Origin: Clostridium merdae
GTDB lineage: Bacteria; Bacillota; Clostridia; Oscillospirales; Acutalibacteraceae
NCBI RefSeq assembly: GCF_900176635.1
Contig: NZ_FXLN01000003.1
Location: forward strand, 496,001 to 560,000
DNA length: 64,000 bases
Reading direction: 5' to 3'
The notes beneath the pieces were generated by a model. That model was not told the DNA's origin. It saw nothing but the letters and a program-made list of their open reading frames with translations, and searched no databases. This document shows, in pieces, positions 16,222-25,370 of this stretch (its first letter is position 1; every line of letters begins with the position of its first letter). The position numbers and the translations under genes are program-made.

Positions 16222-17499
16222 ATGGCGGAACAGCTTCTCATCCGGGGTGCCCGGATTTTAAGCCCTGCAAACGGTATCGACCAAATCGGCGACCTTTTGG
16301 TGCAGGATGGTATTATCGCTAAAATTGGCGATAACCTTACGGAACCAAACGCCAGCATTATTGAGGCGCAAGGGTTGGTTGCCGCACCGGGACTGGTGGA
16401 TATGCACGTTCACCTGCGTGACCCAGGCTTTACACAGAAAGAGGACATTCTCAGCGGGTGCCGCGCGGCTGCCGCAGGCGGCGTTACAAGCCTTTTGGCC
16501 ATGCCGAACACCAACCCGGTAACCGACACGCCTGAGGTCGCGAAAGACATCCTCTCCCGTGCAGAACAAGCTGACGCACGCGTTTATGTAACAGCGGCTA
16601 TCACCACGGGGCTGAGAAGTGAAGCTCTCACAGATTTGCCGGCACTCAAAGCGGCAGGAGTTACCGCTATTTCGGATGATGGTCGCCCGGTAACCGACAC
16701 GCGCCTGATGGCCGAGGGAATGAAGCAGGCAGCACTACTTGGCATGCGAGTGGTTTCTCACTGCGAAGATTTATTCCTTGCTGCCGGAGGGTTGATGAAC
16801 GAGGGGAATATCAGCCGCCAGCTTGGTGTGCCGGGTATCCCCGCCGCCGCCGAGGAATGCGGTACGGCGCGTGACATTGCTTTGGCGGAATCCTACGGAG
16901 TACCCATCCATATTTGCCATGTAAGCACGGCGGTTGCCGCCGCGATGATACGAGACGCAAAAAAACGCGGCGTACAGGTAACGGCAGAAACTGCCCCGCA
17001 TTACTTCTCACTCACGGAAGAAGCACTGCTAACCCGAAGCGGCGATTTCCGCATGAATCCTCCGCTGCGCACGGAACAAGATTTGCATGCGATTCGTAAG
17101 GCACTGTGCGACGGTACCATCGATGCCATTGCAACCGACCACGCACCGCATACTCCGCAGGAGAAAGCGGACTTTCTCACTGCACCCAACGGTTCGATTG
17201 GTATGGAGACCTCTCTTGCCGTAGGAATCACCTACTTGGTTCAAACAGACCGCCTTACGCTTTCACAGCTGATTGAAAAAATGTCCGTAATACCGGCAAG
17301 GATTCTTGGAATCCCCGGCGGCATTTTACAGCAAGGCGCACCAGCAGATATCGTCCTATTTAACGAGACTGAACGCTTTACAGTAGACCCCAACACTCTG
17401 CACGGAAAAAGCCGCAACACGCCCTTTGCGGGAATGGAGCTTTCGGGCAAGGTAAAATATACCATTTGCCGTGGCAAAGTGGTGTATCAGGAGGCTTAA
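16222..17499 (+). CDS. pyrC: Dihydroorotase
   Basis: 425 aa amidohydrolase closing carbamoyl-aspartate to dihydroorotate in pyrimidine synthesis. The metal motif VDMHVHLRDPGFTQKED lies near residue 57, the carbamylation/metal region and HICHVST follow, and ATDHAPHTPQEK near 305 carries the catalytic aspartate. Length and the LRDPG signature fit the type I (class I) bacterial enzymes. The ATG follows AAGGAGGCGG. It is the first gene of pyrC-pyrF-pyrK-pyrD. Confidence 0.97.
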   Translation: MAEQLLIRGARILSPANGIDQIGDLLVQDGIIAKIGDNLTEPNASIIEAQGLVAAPGLVDMHVHLRDPGFTQKEDILSGCRAAAAGGVTSLLAMPNTNPVTDTPEVAKDILSRAEQADARVYVTAAITTGLRSEALTDLPALKAAGVTAISDDGRPVTDTRLMAEGMKQAALLGMRVVSHCEDLFLAAGGLMNEGNISRQLGVPGIPAAAEECGTARDIALAESYGVPIHICHVSTAVAAAMIRDAKKRGVQVTAETAPHYFSLTEEALLTRSGDFRMNPPLRTEQDLHAIRKALCDGTIDAIATDHAPHTPQEKADFLTAPNGSIGMETSLAVGITYLVQTDRLTLSQLIEKMSVIPARILGIPGGILQQGAPADIVLFNETERFTVDPNTLHGKSRNTPFAGMELSGKVKYTICRGKVVYQEA

Positions 17500-17619
17500 C
17501 CCTCAAGCAGTAAACGAAACACCCCAAAGTCTTTCCGTTTTGAACGGCGATTCGTTGAAAGGCTAGAGAACGAATGCCGAGCCAATATAAACCGCTTATT
17601 ACATTGGAGGAGGAGCCTT

Positions 17620-18549
17620 ATGTCACTGGACACGCTGATTGAAAAGATTATTCAAAAGCAGAATCCCACCGTTGCGGGATTAGACCCCAAGCTGGAGTAT
17701 ATCCCTCATTTTATTCGAGAAGAATCCTATGCAAAATACGGCAAAACTTTGGAGGGCGCAGCCGATGCCGTGCTGCGCTTTAACTGCGCCCTCATTGATG
17801 AGCTGGCGCCGATTGTGCCTGCGATTAAGCCCCAATGTGCCTACTATGAAGCACTGGGCTGGCAGGGAATGCGCGCACTGGCTCAAACCATGGAATACGC
17901 TCGTGAGCGTGGCCTGTTTGTAATTACCGACGGAAAGCGCAACGACATTGGCACCACCATGCAGGCCTACGCAGACGCGCACCTTGGTAAAACAGAGGTA
18001 GATGGCGAAATGCTCACCCCCTTTGCCGGCGATGCGCTTACGGTAAACGCATACCTTGGCTCTGATGGAATTAAGCCCCTTTTGGGCATTTGCAAGCAAG
18101 AGGACAAAGGCATATTCGTATTGGTCAAAACCTCGAATCCCTCCTCTGGGGAATTGCAGGACCAGCTGCTGAAGAATGGCAAGCCGGTTTATTACCAGAT
18201 GGGTGCAATGTGTGAGCAATGGGGCGAACTGCTGCCCGGCGCCTATGTATACTCCGGCGTAGGCGCAGTGGTTGGTGCAACCTACCCCGATCAGCTGCGT
18301 GAGCTGCGTATTGAGTTCCCCCACACCTTCTTTCTTGTGCCGGGCTACGGCGCACAGGGTGGCGGTGCAGACGATGTTGCCCCCGCGTTTGATGCCTCCG
18401 GTCTTGGCGCAGTGATAAACGCATCGCGCAGTATTCTGTGCGCTTGGCAAAAAGAAAATGCACCCGAGCAGGACTTTGCAAAAGCTGCCGCTCGTGAAGC
18501 GATTCGCATGCGCGACGCCATTACAGAGCGGATAGGGAGGATTGGTTAA
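17620..18549 (+). CDS. pyrF: Orotidine 5'-phosphate decarboxylase
   Basis: 309 aa enzyme converting OMP to UMP. The long type (PyrF type 2) is indicated by length and by TVAGLDPKLEYIP at the start, then FVITDGKRNDIGTTMQAYA with the catalytic Lys-Asp set near residue 107, and the phosphate-binding LVPGYGAQGGG near 245. The 120-bp gap after pyrC is longer than the others in the operon and contains only weak hairpins. The ATG follows TGGAGGAGGAG. Confidence 0.96.
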   Translation: MSLDTLIEKIIQKQNPTVAGLDPKLEYIPHFIREESYAKYGKTLEGAADAVLRFNCALIDELAPIVPAIKPQCAYYEALGWQGMRALAQTMEYARERGLFVITDGKRNDIGTTMQAYADAHLGKTEVDGEMLTPFAGDALTVNAYLGSDGIKPLLGICKQEDKGIFVLVKTSNPSSGELQDQLLKNGKPVYYQMGAMCEQWGELLPGAYVYSGVGAVVGATYPDQLRELRIEFPHTFFLVPGYGAQGGGADDVAPAFDASGLGAVINASRSILCAWQKENAPEQDFAKAAAREAIRMRDAITERIGRIG

Positions 18550-18554
18550 TACCT

Positions 18555-19325
18555 ATGAAATACGATACCATGCAATGTGAAATTATCTATAAAAAACAGC
18601 CCGTACCCGGTGTTCACGACTGGATTGTGGATGCCGAGGATTTTGCCCGCGCGGCAAAGCCCGGGCAGTTTGTTCACGTGCTTGTTCCGGGTAAAACCCT
18701 GCGCCGCCCCATCTCTATTTGCGACATTGATGCAGAGAACGGAACCCTGCGCCTTGTTTTCCAAGAACGCGGTGAAGGTACGGAGCTGCTTGGCCAGAAG
18801 CACCTTGGCGATTTTATAGACCTTCTCGCCCCTCTTGGCACCGGTTTTACGCTTGGCGATACCAACCGCAGCGCTTTATTTGTGGGTGGCGGCATCGGCG
18901 TACCCCCTCTGCTTGCAGCGGCAAAGGAGTTTGGCAGCAACGCAACCGTGATTCTCGGCTTTCGAAATAAAGACAGCGTGATTTTAGCACGCGACTTTGC
19001 TTTGGCGGGCTGCCGGGTATTCATTGCAACCGACGACGGCAGCATGGGCTTTCACGGAACGGTAGCAGACTGCGCCCGCCAATATGCAGAGGAAACCGAT
19101 GTTCTCTTTGCTTGTGGGCCAAAGCCGATGCTAAAAGCATTGAACGAGCTGGTGCAGGAGAAAAAGATACCTGCACAATTCTCTTTGGAAGAGCGGATGG
19201 CTTGCGGCGTGGGTGCCTGTCTTGGCTGTGCCTGTAAGATTAAGCGGGACGGCAAAGAGATGTATGGCCACGTGTGTAAGGACGGCCCGGTGTTCGACAG
19301 CCGGAGCATCGTGTGGGAGGAATAA
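18555..19325 (+). CDS. pyrK: Dihydroorotate dehydrogenase electron-transfer subunit
   Basis: 256 aa iron-sulfur flavoprotein that passes electrons from the PyrD flavin to NAD. The FAD part has LRRPISICDID near residue 55, the NAD part has FVGGGIGVPPLLA near 110, and the C-terminus carries the 2Fe-2S cysteines in MACGVGACLGCACK and the later HVCKDGPVF. It starts 5 nt after pyrF and ends 3 nt before pyrD, so the three are translationally linked. Confidence 0.96.
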   Translation: MKYDTMQCEIIYKKQPVPGVHDWIVDAEDFARAAKPGQFVHVLVPGKTLRRPISICDIDAENGTLRLVFQERGEGTELLGQKHLGDFIDLLAPLGTGFTLGDTNRSALFVGGGIGVPPLLAAAKEFGSNATVILGFRNKDSVILARDFALAGCRVFIATDDGSMGFHGTVADCARQYAEETDVLFACGPKPMLKALNELVQEKKIPAQFSLEERMACGVGACLGCACKIKRDGKEMYGHVCKDGPVFDSRSIVWEE

Positions 19326-19328
19326 CGC

Positions 19329-20240
19329 ATGGCAGATTTAAAGGTGACCATTGCCGGAGTTACATTTGAAAACCCGCTGATTGCGGCCTCTGGCACGTTT
19401 GGCTTCGGCCATGAATACCAAGAGTTTTTTCCACTCTCTACCCTTGGCGGTATTTCCTGCAAGGGAATCACGCTCAAAGAGCGAGCAGGTAACCCACCGG
19501 CTCGTATTGCAGAAACCCCCAGCGGGATGCTCAATGCCGTAGGGCTGCAAAACCCGGGAGTTCAGGCTTTCCTCGAGAAGGATTTGCCTTGGCTTTCCCA
19601 ACAGGGCACACGCATTATTGCAAATATAGCCGGTAATACACCCGCCGAATACTGCGAAATGGCAGAGAGACTCTCCGACTCCGCCGTAGACATGATTGAG
19701 CTGAATATCTCGTGTCCGAACGTAAAAGAGGGTGGCGTGCACTTTGGCACCTCTTGCGCGGGCGTAGAAGAAATCACAGCGCAGGTGCGGCGTTATTGCA
19801 GAAAGCCGCTAATGGTGAAGCTTTCCCCCAATGTGGCGGATATTGGTGACATCGCGGCCGCTGCGGAAAGCGCCGGTGCAGATGCCATTTCCCTCATTAA
19901 CACCTTAACCGGAATGCGGATCGATATTAAAAGCCGCCGCCCCATTCTGCACAACAATACAGGCGGGCTTTCCGGCCCGGCAGTGTTTCCGGTAGCGGTA
20001 CGCATGGTTTGGCAGGCTGCCTCGCGCGTTCAAATTCCCGTGGTGGGTATGGGCGGCATCACCAGCTGGCAGGACGCCGTTGAAATGCTGTTGGCTGGCG
20101 CGAGTGCCCTGCAAATCGGCACGGTATTTTTTAGCGACCCCAAAGCGCCCCTGCATATTTTAAAGGGGCTGAACGAATATATGGAGCAAAACGGAATTTC
20201 TTCCGTTACCGAACTTACCGGTGGTGTAAAGCCCTGGTAA
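19329..20240 (+). CDS. pyrD: Dihydroorotate dehydrogenase, catalytic subunit, class 1B
   Basis: 303 aa FMN enzyme oxidising dihydroorotate to orotate. Visible motifs are LIAASGTFGFG at the start, GLQNPGVQAF, IELNISCPNVKEGG, VKLSPNVADI, NTLTGM and GMGGITSWQDAVEMLLAGASALQIGT. Pairing with PyrK identifies the NAD-linked 1B class used by anaerobic Firmicutes. No pyrE, pyrB or carAB follows; those steps must be encoded elsewhere. Confidence 0.97.
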   Translation: MADLKVTIAGVTFENPLIAASGTFGFGHEYQEFFPLSTLGGISCKGITLKERAGNPPARIAETPSGMLNAVGLQNPGVQAFLEKDLPWLSQQGTRIIANIAGNTPAEYCEMAERLSDSAVDMIELNISCPNVKEGGVHFGTSCAGVEEITAQVRRYCRKPLMVKLSPNVADIGDIAAAAESAGADAISLINTLTGMRIDIKSRRPILHNNTGGLSGPAVFPVAVRMVWQAASRVQIPVVGMGGITSWQDAVEMLLAGASALQIGTVFFSDPKAPLHILKGLNEYMEQNGISSVTELTGGVKPW

Positions 20241-20262
20241 CGACAATGAAAAGGAGCAGCGA

Positions 20263-20919
20263 ATGACCAGAGTAATCTTAATCCGCCATTGTGAGGCGGA
20301 AGGAAACGTAAAACAGATTTTTCAGGGGCACACGGATGCTCCTATCACCGAAAACGGCCGTCGCCAGCTTGAACTGCTGGCTCTGCGCCTGCGCAACACA
20401 CCCATTGATGTACTGTATTCCAGTCCGTTGGTACGCGCGTACCAAACTGCGGAAGCCGTAAACCAGTACCACAACCTGCCTATTTTACAGAATCCGGGCT
20501 TAATTGAGCTAAACGGCGGAGAATGGGAAGGGGTACCATGGATGGAGCTGCCAGAGAAATTCCCGGACATGGAGAAAATCTGGTGGAAAACACCTTACGA
20601 GTTCTCCCCCAAAGAGGGCGAAAGCATGCGAGAAATTTACGACCGTATCTGGAACACTGTGATAGAGCTAGTAAAAGAAAACCCGGGCAAAACCATTGCG
20701 GTCACCAGCCACGGCTGTGCCATCCGTAACTTCCTTTGCCGTGCACAGGGCTGGCCGATTGAACAACTGAACGACATGGACTGGAGCGATAATACCGCCG
20801 TAAGCATTATCGACTATGATGACGCACTACGTTCCACCATTGTTCTAAAGAACGATTCATCTCATTTACAGGGAGAAGCCTCCGTGATTAACCCGCGTGA
20901 TTGGACGCGCAAAAAGTAA
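20263..20919 (+). CDS. Histidine phosphatase family protein (phosphoglycerate mutase-like)
   Basis: 218 aa. The catalytic motif is ILIRHCEAEGN, with cysteine where RHG is usual; the second catalytic histidine is in TSHGCAIRNF, and YSSPLVRAYQTAE and GEWEG are typical of the CobC/GpmB-like branch. It begins 22 nt after pyrD behind AAGGAGCAGC and is probably co-transcribed. A phosphatase on a small sugar or nucleotide phosphate is likely; the substrate is unknown. Confidence 0.88.
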   Translation: MTRVILIRHCEAEGNVKQIFQGHTDAPITENGRRQLELLALRLRNTPIDVLYSSPLVRAYQTAEAVNQYHNLPILQNPGLIELNGGEWEGVPWMELPEKFPDMEKIWWKTPYEFSPKEGESMREIYDRIWNTVIELVKENPGKTIAVTSHGCAIRNFLCRAQGWPIEQLNDMDWSDNTAVSIIDYDDALRSTIVLKNDSSHLQGEASVINPRDWTRKK

Positions 20920-21019
20920 CTACCCATCAGCGATTTTGTTACCGATTCATTGCGTAGCACTCTCCCAATGAGTCGATAAATCTGTACGTTTTAGCATATT
21001 AAGAAACGGAGGGCATGCC

Positions 21020-21442
21020 ATGAAAATATTAGCAGTAGATTTAGGCAAGGCACGCACTGGCCTGGCTATATGCGACGAAGGCGAACGATTGGCCAGCCCG
21101 CTCACAGTGGTGCAGGAGCACAGCCAAGAACGGCTGTGCCTCGCCATTATAGAAGCCGCAAAGCAAAACGGAGCAAAGCTCTTGGTGATTGGCCTGCCCC
21201 GCAATATGGACGGCAGCGAAGGCGAAAGCGCGCAGAATGCCCGAGCAATTGGTGCAAAGCTTGAGCAGGAAAGCGGCATTCCGGTTGCATTCTGTGACGA
21301 GCGAGGCACCACAATTACGGCACACAATTACCTTAACGCAACCGACACGCGCGGCAAACGCCGCAAAGCGGTGGTGGACGCCGTAGCCGCAACCATTATA
21401 TTAGAAAATTATTTAATGCTTCGCAAAAACCAAGCCAAATAA
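21020..21442 (+). CDS. ruvX: Holliday junction resolvase-like protein RuvX/YqgF
   Basis: 140 aa RNase H-fold nuclease linked to 16S rRNA 5'-end maturation and possibly to recombination. ILAVDLGKARTGLAICD at the N-terminus carries the first acidic residue, VIGLPRNMDGSEG follows, CDERGTT holds the second and VDAVAATIILENYL the last. The ATG follows ACGGAGGGC. It is followed by a long terminator shared with hflX, which converges on it. Confidence 0.94.
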   Translation: MKILAVDLGKARTGLAICDEGERLASPLTVVQEHSQERLCLAIIEAAKQNGAKLLVIGLPRNMDGSEGESAQNARAIGAKLEQESGIPVAFCDERGTTITAHNYLNATDTRGKRRKAVVDAVAATIILENYLMLRKNQAK

Positions 21443-21453
21443 ATCGTTTAAAC

Positions 21454-21504
21454 AAAAAGAAAGACATCCAAAGGAACTTCGTTCTTTTGGATGTCTTTCT
21501 TTTT
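21454..21504. terminator. Bidirectional terminator between ruvX and hflX
   Basis: AAAAAGAAAGACATCCAAA and TTTGGATGTCTTTCTTTTT pair almost without fault around a short GAAC/GTTC inner stem, with A/T runs on both ends. Confidence 0.9.
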
Positions 21505-21514
21505 GCCATGTATT

Positions 21515-22777
21515 TTACGAAAGGTCTGGTTCCACCAAATAAGGGGTAAGCTGCTGCAATAGCTCCGGCCCTACCCTTGCTATAATTTTCAGCCCATTTT
21601 CCGTGTATTCTTCTTCCTGCAAAACGCCATCCTTGCGAACGCGAGCAGCTAATCCACTTTCTGAGAAAGGAAGTAATGCCTCAACCAGTACCGTGCGAAC
21701 CGGCAGATTCCGCTCAATAGTATCAAGCAGTTGGTCAATTCCCGCTCCGGTAAAAGCACTAATACGAACCGCATTCCCAATCATGGGAACTGTGCCAAGC
21801 TCGGGAACTAAATCACATTTATTCAGTACCGGAATCATGGGGCGGTCCTTGCACCCCAAATCAGATAATAGAGTTCGAGTTACCTCAAGGTGTGTTTGCG
21901 CTTCTGGGCTTGATGCATCACATACATTCAAAATTAAATCCGCCAACGCTGCTTGTTCCAGTGTAGAACGGAACGCGTTAATTAAGTGGTGGGGCAGTCT
22001 GCGAACAAAACCAACGGTATCTATCAGCATTACGGTCACACCACTTGGCAACTTTAAAGCACGGGCGGTGGGGTCAAGCGTTGCAAACAATTGATCCTTT
22101 GCCAAAACGCCCGCCTGCGTTAGGTAATTCATGAGCGTGCTTTTACCAGCATTGGTGTAGCCGACCAGTGCAACCGTAATAACGCCATCCTTTTGGCGGC
22201 GGCGGTTAATCTGCTCGCGATGCTTCTCCACCTCATCGAGCTGTTCCTTTAGATTCTCAATCTTACGCCGAATGTGCCGGCGGTCTGTCTCCAGCTTGGT
22301 TTCACCAGGGCCGCGCGTACCAATACCGCCGCCTAAGCGAGACATCGCAATGCCCTTGCCGCTCAGCCGTGGCAGCAAATAGCGAAGCTGTGCAAGCTCA
22401 ACCTGAAGCTTACCCTCCTTCGATTTTGCCCGAGCCGCAAATATATCTAAAATTAACATGGTGCGGTCAATCACTCGCACATTTGTTAGCGCTTCCAGGT
22501 TGCGGATTTGAGTAGGCGAAAGCTCACTGTCAAAAATAAGCAAATCCATTTCATTGTGCTTACAGTGTTCGGCAATATCATCTGCCATACCGGAGCCAAC
22601 GCAGGTAGCCTTATCCGGCGATGGGCGCTTTTGCACCATGGAGCCAACCGGGTCTGCACCTGCGCTCCGCGTTAGCTCGTACAGCTCCGCCATTGAAGCC
22701 TGTACATCATAATCGCCAGTATCTACCGCCACCAAAAGCGCCCGCTCCGGGTGAATCTCATTTTCAAACAGTTCCAT
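21515..22777 (-). CDS. hflX: GTPase HflX
   Basis: 420 aa ribosome-splitting GTPase of the stress response. The N-terminal HflX domain contains ERALLVAVDTG and the substrate-like GSGMADDIAEH; the glycine-rich RLGGGIGTRGPGETKLETDRR loop and a coiled coil precede the GTPase part, with G1 GYTNAGKSTL, G3 DTVGFVRRLPHHL and G4 NKCDL. I chose ATG 22777 behind AGGAG at 5 nt instead of the longer frame. It has its own promoter (22835-22863) just behind the phage-like operon, which points the same way. Confidence 0.95.
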   Translation of the reverse strand: MELFENEIHPERALLVAVDTGDYDVQASMAELYELTRSAGADPVGSMVQKRPSPDKATCVGSGMADDIAEHCKHNEMDLLIFDSELSPTQIRNLEALTNVRVIDRTMLILDIFAARAKSKEGKLQVELAQLRYLLPRLSGKGIAMSRLGGGIGTRGPGETKLETDRRHIRRKIENLKEQLDEVEKHREQINRRRQKDGVITVALVGYTNAGKSTLMNYLTQAGVLAKDQLFATLDPTARALKLPSGVTVMLIDTVGFVRRLPHHLINAFRSTLEQAALADLILNVCDASSPEAQTHLEVTRTLLSDLGCKDRPMIPVLNKCDLVPELGTVPMIGNAVRISAFTGAGIDQLLDTIERNLPVRTVLVEALLPFSESGLAARVRKDGVLQEEEYTENGLKIIARVGPELLQQLTPYLVEPDLS

Positions 22778-22834
22778 AAAAACTCCTATCCACAACCCGG
22801 AACTTAGACCACATCCGGGAACAATTTGTACCTT

Positions 22835-22863
22835 ATCATAGTATAAAAATTACAGTTCGTCAA
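22835..22863 (-). promoter_or_regulatory. Promoter of hflX
   Basis: Minus-strand TTGACG (22858-22863), 17 bp, TATGAT (22835-22840). Downstream, CCCGGA and TCCGGG form a 6-bp hairpin in the leader. The -35 is only 6 bp beyond the last gene of the phage-like operon. Confidence 0.7.
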
Positions 22864-22869
22864 TTGCCT

Positions 22870-23343
22870 TTAACGTACCGCTATATAAATATACTGCCCG
22901 TACAGCTTGTTCAGATTCATCTGAGCACCGCCCGCTTCCGGTGCGTTTTTACTCTGCTTTACGGTAACCTTTTTCCCGCTCATTGCAAGCCCGGCGGTAC
23001 TGCCCCACTGCGTGGCTACGCCAGAGTTCACCACCGTATAACTGCTGGAGAAATTCGACTCCGTGATCGCCTTATCCTTTGCAAAAAGCAGGAAAAGCTT
23101 TGGCTCAAAATCGAGTGAGATGGAAGCTTCCTCCGTACCGGTACCCGTTCGGCTACCCACCACCACGCCTTCATTTAGCTTTTGGCGGTCTACGGTGGTT
23201 AAATGCTGCACTACATCCGCAAAATGCTCGCTAAGGATTGTGTCTAAAATTGTATTATCCTGCACAAAATCTTCGCGCCTTGGTTTATCGCTCTCTACCC
23301 AGCTATTTAGCCCCAGCTTGGGCGTTTTATTCGTAGATGGCAC
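22870..23343 (-). CDS. Phage-like tail fibre or appendage protein
   Basis: 157 aa, last gene of the phage-like operon. The N-terminus (KTPKLGLNSWVESDKPRREDFVQDN) is the kind of base-binding segment seen in short tail fibres next to gpI/XkdU; the rest is glycine- and serine-rich beta structure ending with N-K-L-Y-G-Q-Y-I-Y-I-A-V-R. No enzymatic motif is visible. The position after the gpI-like gene matches fibre genes in PBSX and Mu. I did not identify a receptor-binding domain, and the protein is short for a fibre. Confidence 0.6.
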   Translation of the reverse strand: MPSTNKTPKLGLNSWVESDKPRREDFVQDNTILDTILSEHFADVVQHLTTVDRQKLNEGVVVGSRTGTGTEEASISLDFEPKLFLLFAKDKAITESNFSSSYTVVNSGVATQWGSTAGLAMSGKKVTVKQSKNAPEAGGAQMNLNKLYGQYIYIAVR

Positions 23344-23368
23344 CCTGTTTCCCCTCCAGTTCCTTCCA

Positions 23369-23935
23369 TTATTCCAGTTCTCGAATCTGCGCCCAGGTAT
23401 AACCGGGATTTTCTAACTCCTGAAATGATTTTTCTGTATTATTTAGATAAGACCAAGTAACTTTTCCAAAATCAAATAGAATCTCTAAATGCGCAGGCAG
23501 AAGCTGCAAGGCCGCCTGCTTTAATCGGTACCGCGTAACCGATTGGTCAAGCACTTCACGGCAAAGCACATACAGCTTTTGTTCTTCCGGCACCTCAAAA
23601 AGCTCCGCACGAATACCGATACTAAGCAAAGCCTGCTCGAGACTTTGCTTAGTATTGTCATTTACGGTTACCGCCCCACGGTACAAAAGCATGCTGCGCC
23701 GGAGCCCCATCGGCAAATCGGCTCGTTCTGAACCAAAAGAAAGCTCTCGCATCGCAAGCCCTATACTCTGTGCGGTTGGAACAAACGCTTCCTGCGTTAG
23801 CTCCTCCAGAGCCTGATATGCTAAATCGAGCCCTGCTGCCGCAGCGGCAAGCTCCGCTTCCACACGACTGTTGCCGTCAAACCGGTAAAGCCGCAGCGGC
23901 TGTAATTTATGTTTCAGCGAATCCATTGCCCTCAT
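23369..23935 (-). CDS. Baseplate protein, XkdU/gpI-like (DUF2313)
   Basis: 188 aa. The order LYRFDGNSRVEAELAAAAAGLD, then a helix-rich middle and a C-terminal Y-R-L-K-Q-A-A-L-Q-L-L-P-A-H-L stretch with F-D-F-G-K-V-T-W, resembles the YmfQ/XkdU proteins that link the baseplate wedge to the fibre. It starts directly after the stop of the baseplate J gene without a gap and is followed 25 nt later by the fibre-like gene. Assignment rests on shape plus synteny. Confidence 0.7.
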   Translation of the reverse strand: MRAMDSLKHKLQPLRLYRFDGNSRVEAELAAAAAGLDLAYQALEELTQEAFVPTAQSIGLAMRELSFGSERADLPMGLRRSMLLYRGAVTVNDNTKQSLEQALLSIGIRAELFEVPEEQKLYVLCREVLDQSVTRYRLKQAALQLLPAHLEILFDFGKVTWSYLNNTEKSFQELENPGYTWAQIRELE

Positions 23936-25009
23936 TTATACCACGCTCCCCATTTGCTGAACATAAACGGGGTCCGGCACAGCGAGCTGTGAAATCTCCA
24001 TCTTTTTGTCCTTGGTTAAGGTTTCGTCAAAACGGTAATTTCGAATCAGTCCAGTATCCATTAACCTCTTACCGATTTGAGCTAGTATGACCGATTCTCC
24101 AACCGAAAGCTGTTCAAAATAAGCTTCGATTTCTTGTATTGCCTGCGCAGTTGCGGCCGCAAGTGTACAGCCCGGTGCGGGGTCAATGTATAACGAGATC
24201 GGAAACGCTGCTAATTGCGCCGGCAAAACTGTCACGTTTACATTTATTTCACGCAAGTGATTCAGCTCTGCCTGTATATAAGTAAGAAGCTCTGTGGAGG
24301 GCGCGGCTCCCCGACCGGCAGCATAAATGGCAACCGTACCTGCGCCCTGCGCTCGGGGTACAACATTGGCAGATTGTATCCCGTCATACTGCACCACAAA
24401 GCTGCGGTAAAATTCCGCATTTGTTCCATTCGGCAATACCTCATAACTTTTTTGCAGGCGCTTGCGAAGCTCATCGTCACTTTCTTCATTGGTTCCACCG
24501 GTAAAAGCATTTGCGTTTTGAACGCTTTCTATGCCCGCCGGTGGGGTCAACAACAGCGTTACCGTATTCGCTGCTGTATTTGTGGCTCTGCCACCCTGCT
24601 GTGAAACGGCTGGCGCTTGTACTGTGCGGGAACCCGCCGTAAGTGTCACTGCTTTGGTTGTTTCAAAACGGAGACCACTTTCGCCAGAGACAGAGCATAC
24701 CGTTCCTTCTGGAATCAAAACATCGTACGGCAATGTACTTGTGCGACCGAAAACCAGCGTGCCAGATGACGACACCGCGCTTTTACGGGTGATTCCGCGC
24801 TGAGCGGCGTGCATCTCTAGATACTCCCCCTGTGCCGTTTGGGGGAATATCTGCTTTTTTAGCCACTCTATTCCGCATAGCAGGGAATAAACCTCACCTG
24901 CTATTACCTTGATTCGAATTCCTAAATCAGAAGCATCGTCTGCCGAAAACCCCGCTAACCCCTCAAAGCTGATCTGCATTCTTTTTAATACGGAATCGTA
25001 GCTCTCCAT
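23936..25009 (-). CDS. Baseplate J-like protein (XkdT)
   Basis: 357 aa wedge protein of contractile-tail baseplates. The N-terminus (Y-D-S-V-L-K-R-M to a long helix with G-E-V-Y-S-L-L-C-G), the middle EYLEMHAAQRGITRKSA and the P-E-G-T-V-C-S-V-S-G segment, and T-G-G-T-N-E-E-S-D-D-E-L-R-K-R are hallmarks of the gpJ/XkdT family; the last is its best-conserved box. It lies 1 nt after the gp25-like gene. Confidence 0.9.
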   Translation of the reverse strand: MESYDSVLKRMQISFEGLAGFSADDASDLGIRIKVIAGEVYSLLCGIEWLKKQIFPQTAQGEYLEMHAAQRGITRKSAVSSSGTLVFGRTSTLPYDVLIPEGTVCSVSGESGLRFETTKAVTLTAGSRTVQAPAVSQQGGRATNTAANTVTLLLTPPAGIESVQNANAFTGGTNEESDDELRKRLQKSYEVLPNGTNAEFYRSFVVQYDGIQSANVVPRAQGAGTVAIYAAGRGAAPSTELLTYIQAELNHLREINVNVTVLPAQLAAFPISLYIDPAPGCTLAAATAQAIQEIEAYFEQLSVGESVILAQIGKRLMDTGLIRNYRFDETLTKDKKMEISQLAVPDPVYVQQMGSVV

Positions 25010-25010
25010 T

Positions 25011-25370
25011 CTACCCCTCCTCGCCCGTTAGTTCCATTGTAATTGTTCCTATACCAAAGGAGGTAGAAAGCTCGATTGTCAGCCGTGCGCGGCGTGCACC
25101 AAGCGGCGTACACAGAACCTGCTCCACCGAAATCCCCGGTAGAGGTGCAAGAGCCTCTTCCACTAATTCACGCGCTCTGGCGTTCAAGTCGGGACCTGAC
25201 AATACCAGCGTGTGCAATTTACTACCGAGAGCCGGGTCATAAGAAAAGCTTCCCCGCGGCACGGTAAGGCGAATGGTTGCTCTTTGCAACAGCTCTTCCT
25301 TCCCGCTGACCGAACGGGGCAGACCATTCTCACCAACCTCAAAATCTCCCTGTTCTAGCTTTGTATCCAT
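25011..25370 (-). CDS. Baseplate wedge protein, gp25/XkdS-like
   Basis: 119 aa. The arrangement of an acidic start, GKEELLQRATIRLTVPRGSF, DPALGSKLHTL and a beta-rich C-terminus fits the gp25/gp46/XkdS small wedge subunits. Its ATG overlaps the stop of the spike gene (TAATG), and gpJ follows 1 nt later, the order found in PBSX and Mu. Confidence 0.78.
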   Translation of the reverse strand: MDTKLEQGDFEVGENGLPRSVSGKEELLQRATIRLTVPRGSFSYDPALGSKLHTLVLSGPDLNARARELVEEALAPLPGISVEQVLCTPLGARRARLTIELSTSFGIGTITMELTGEEG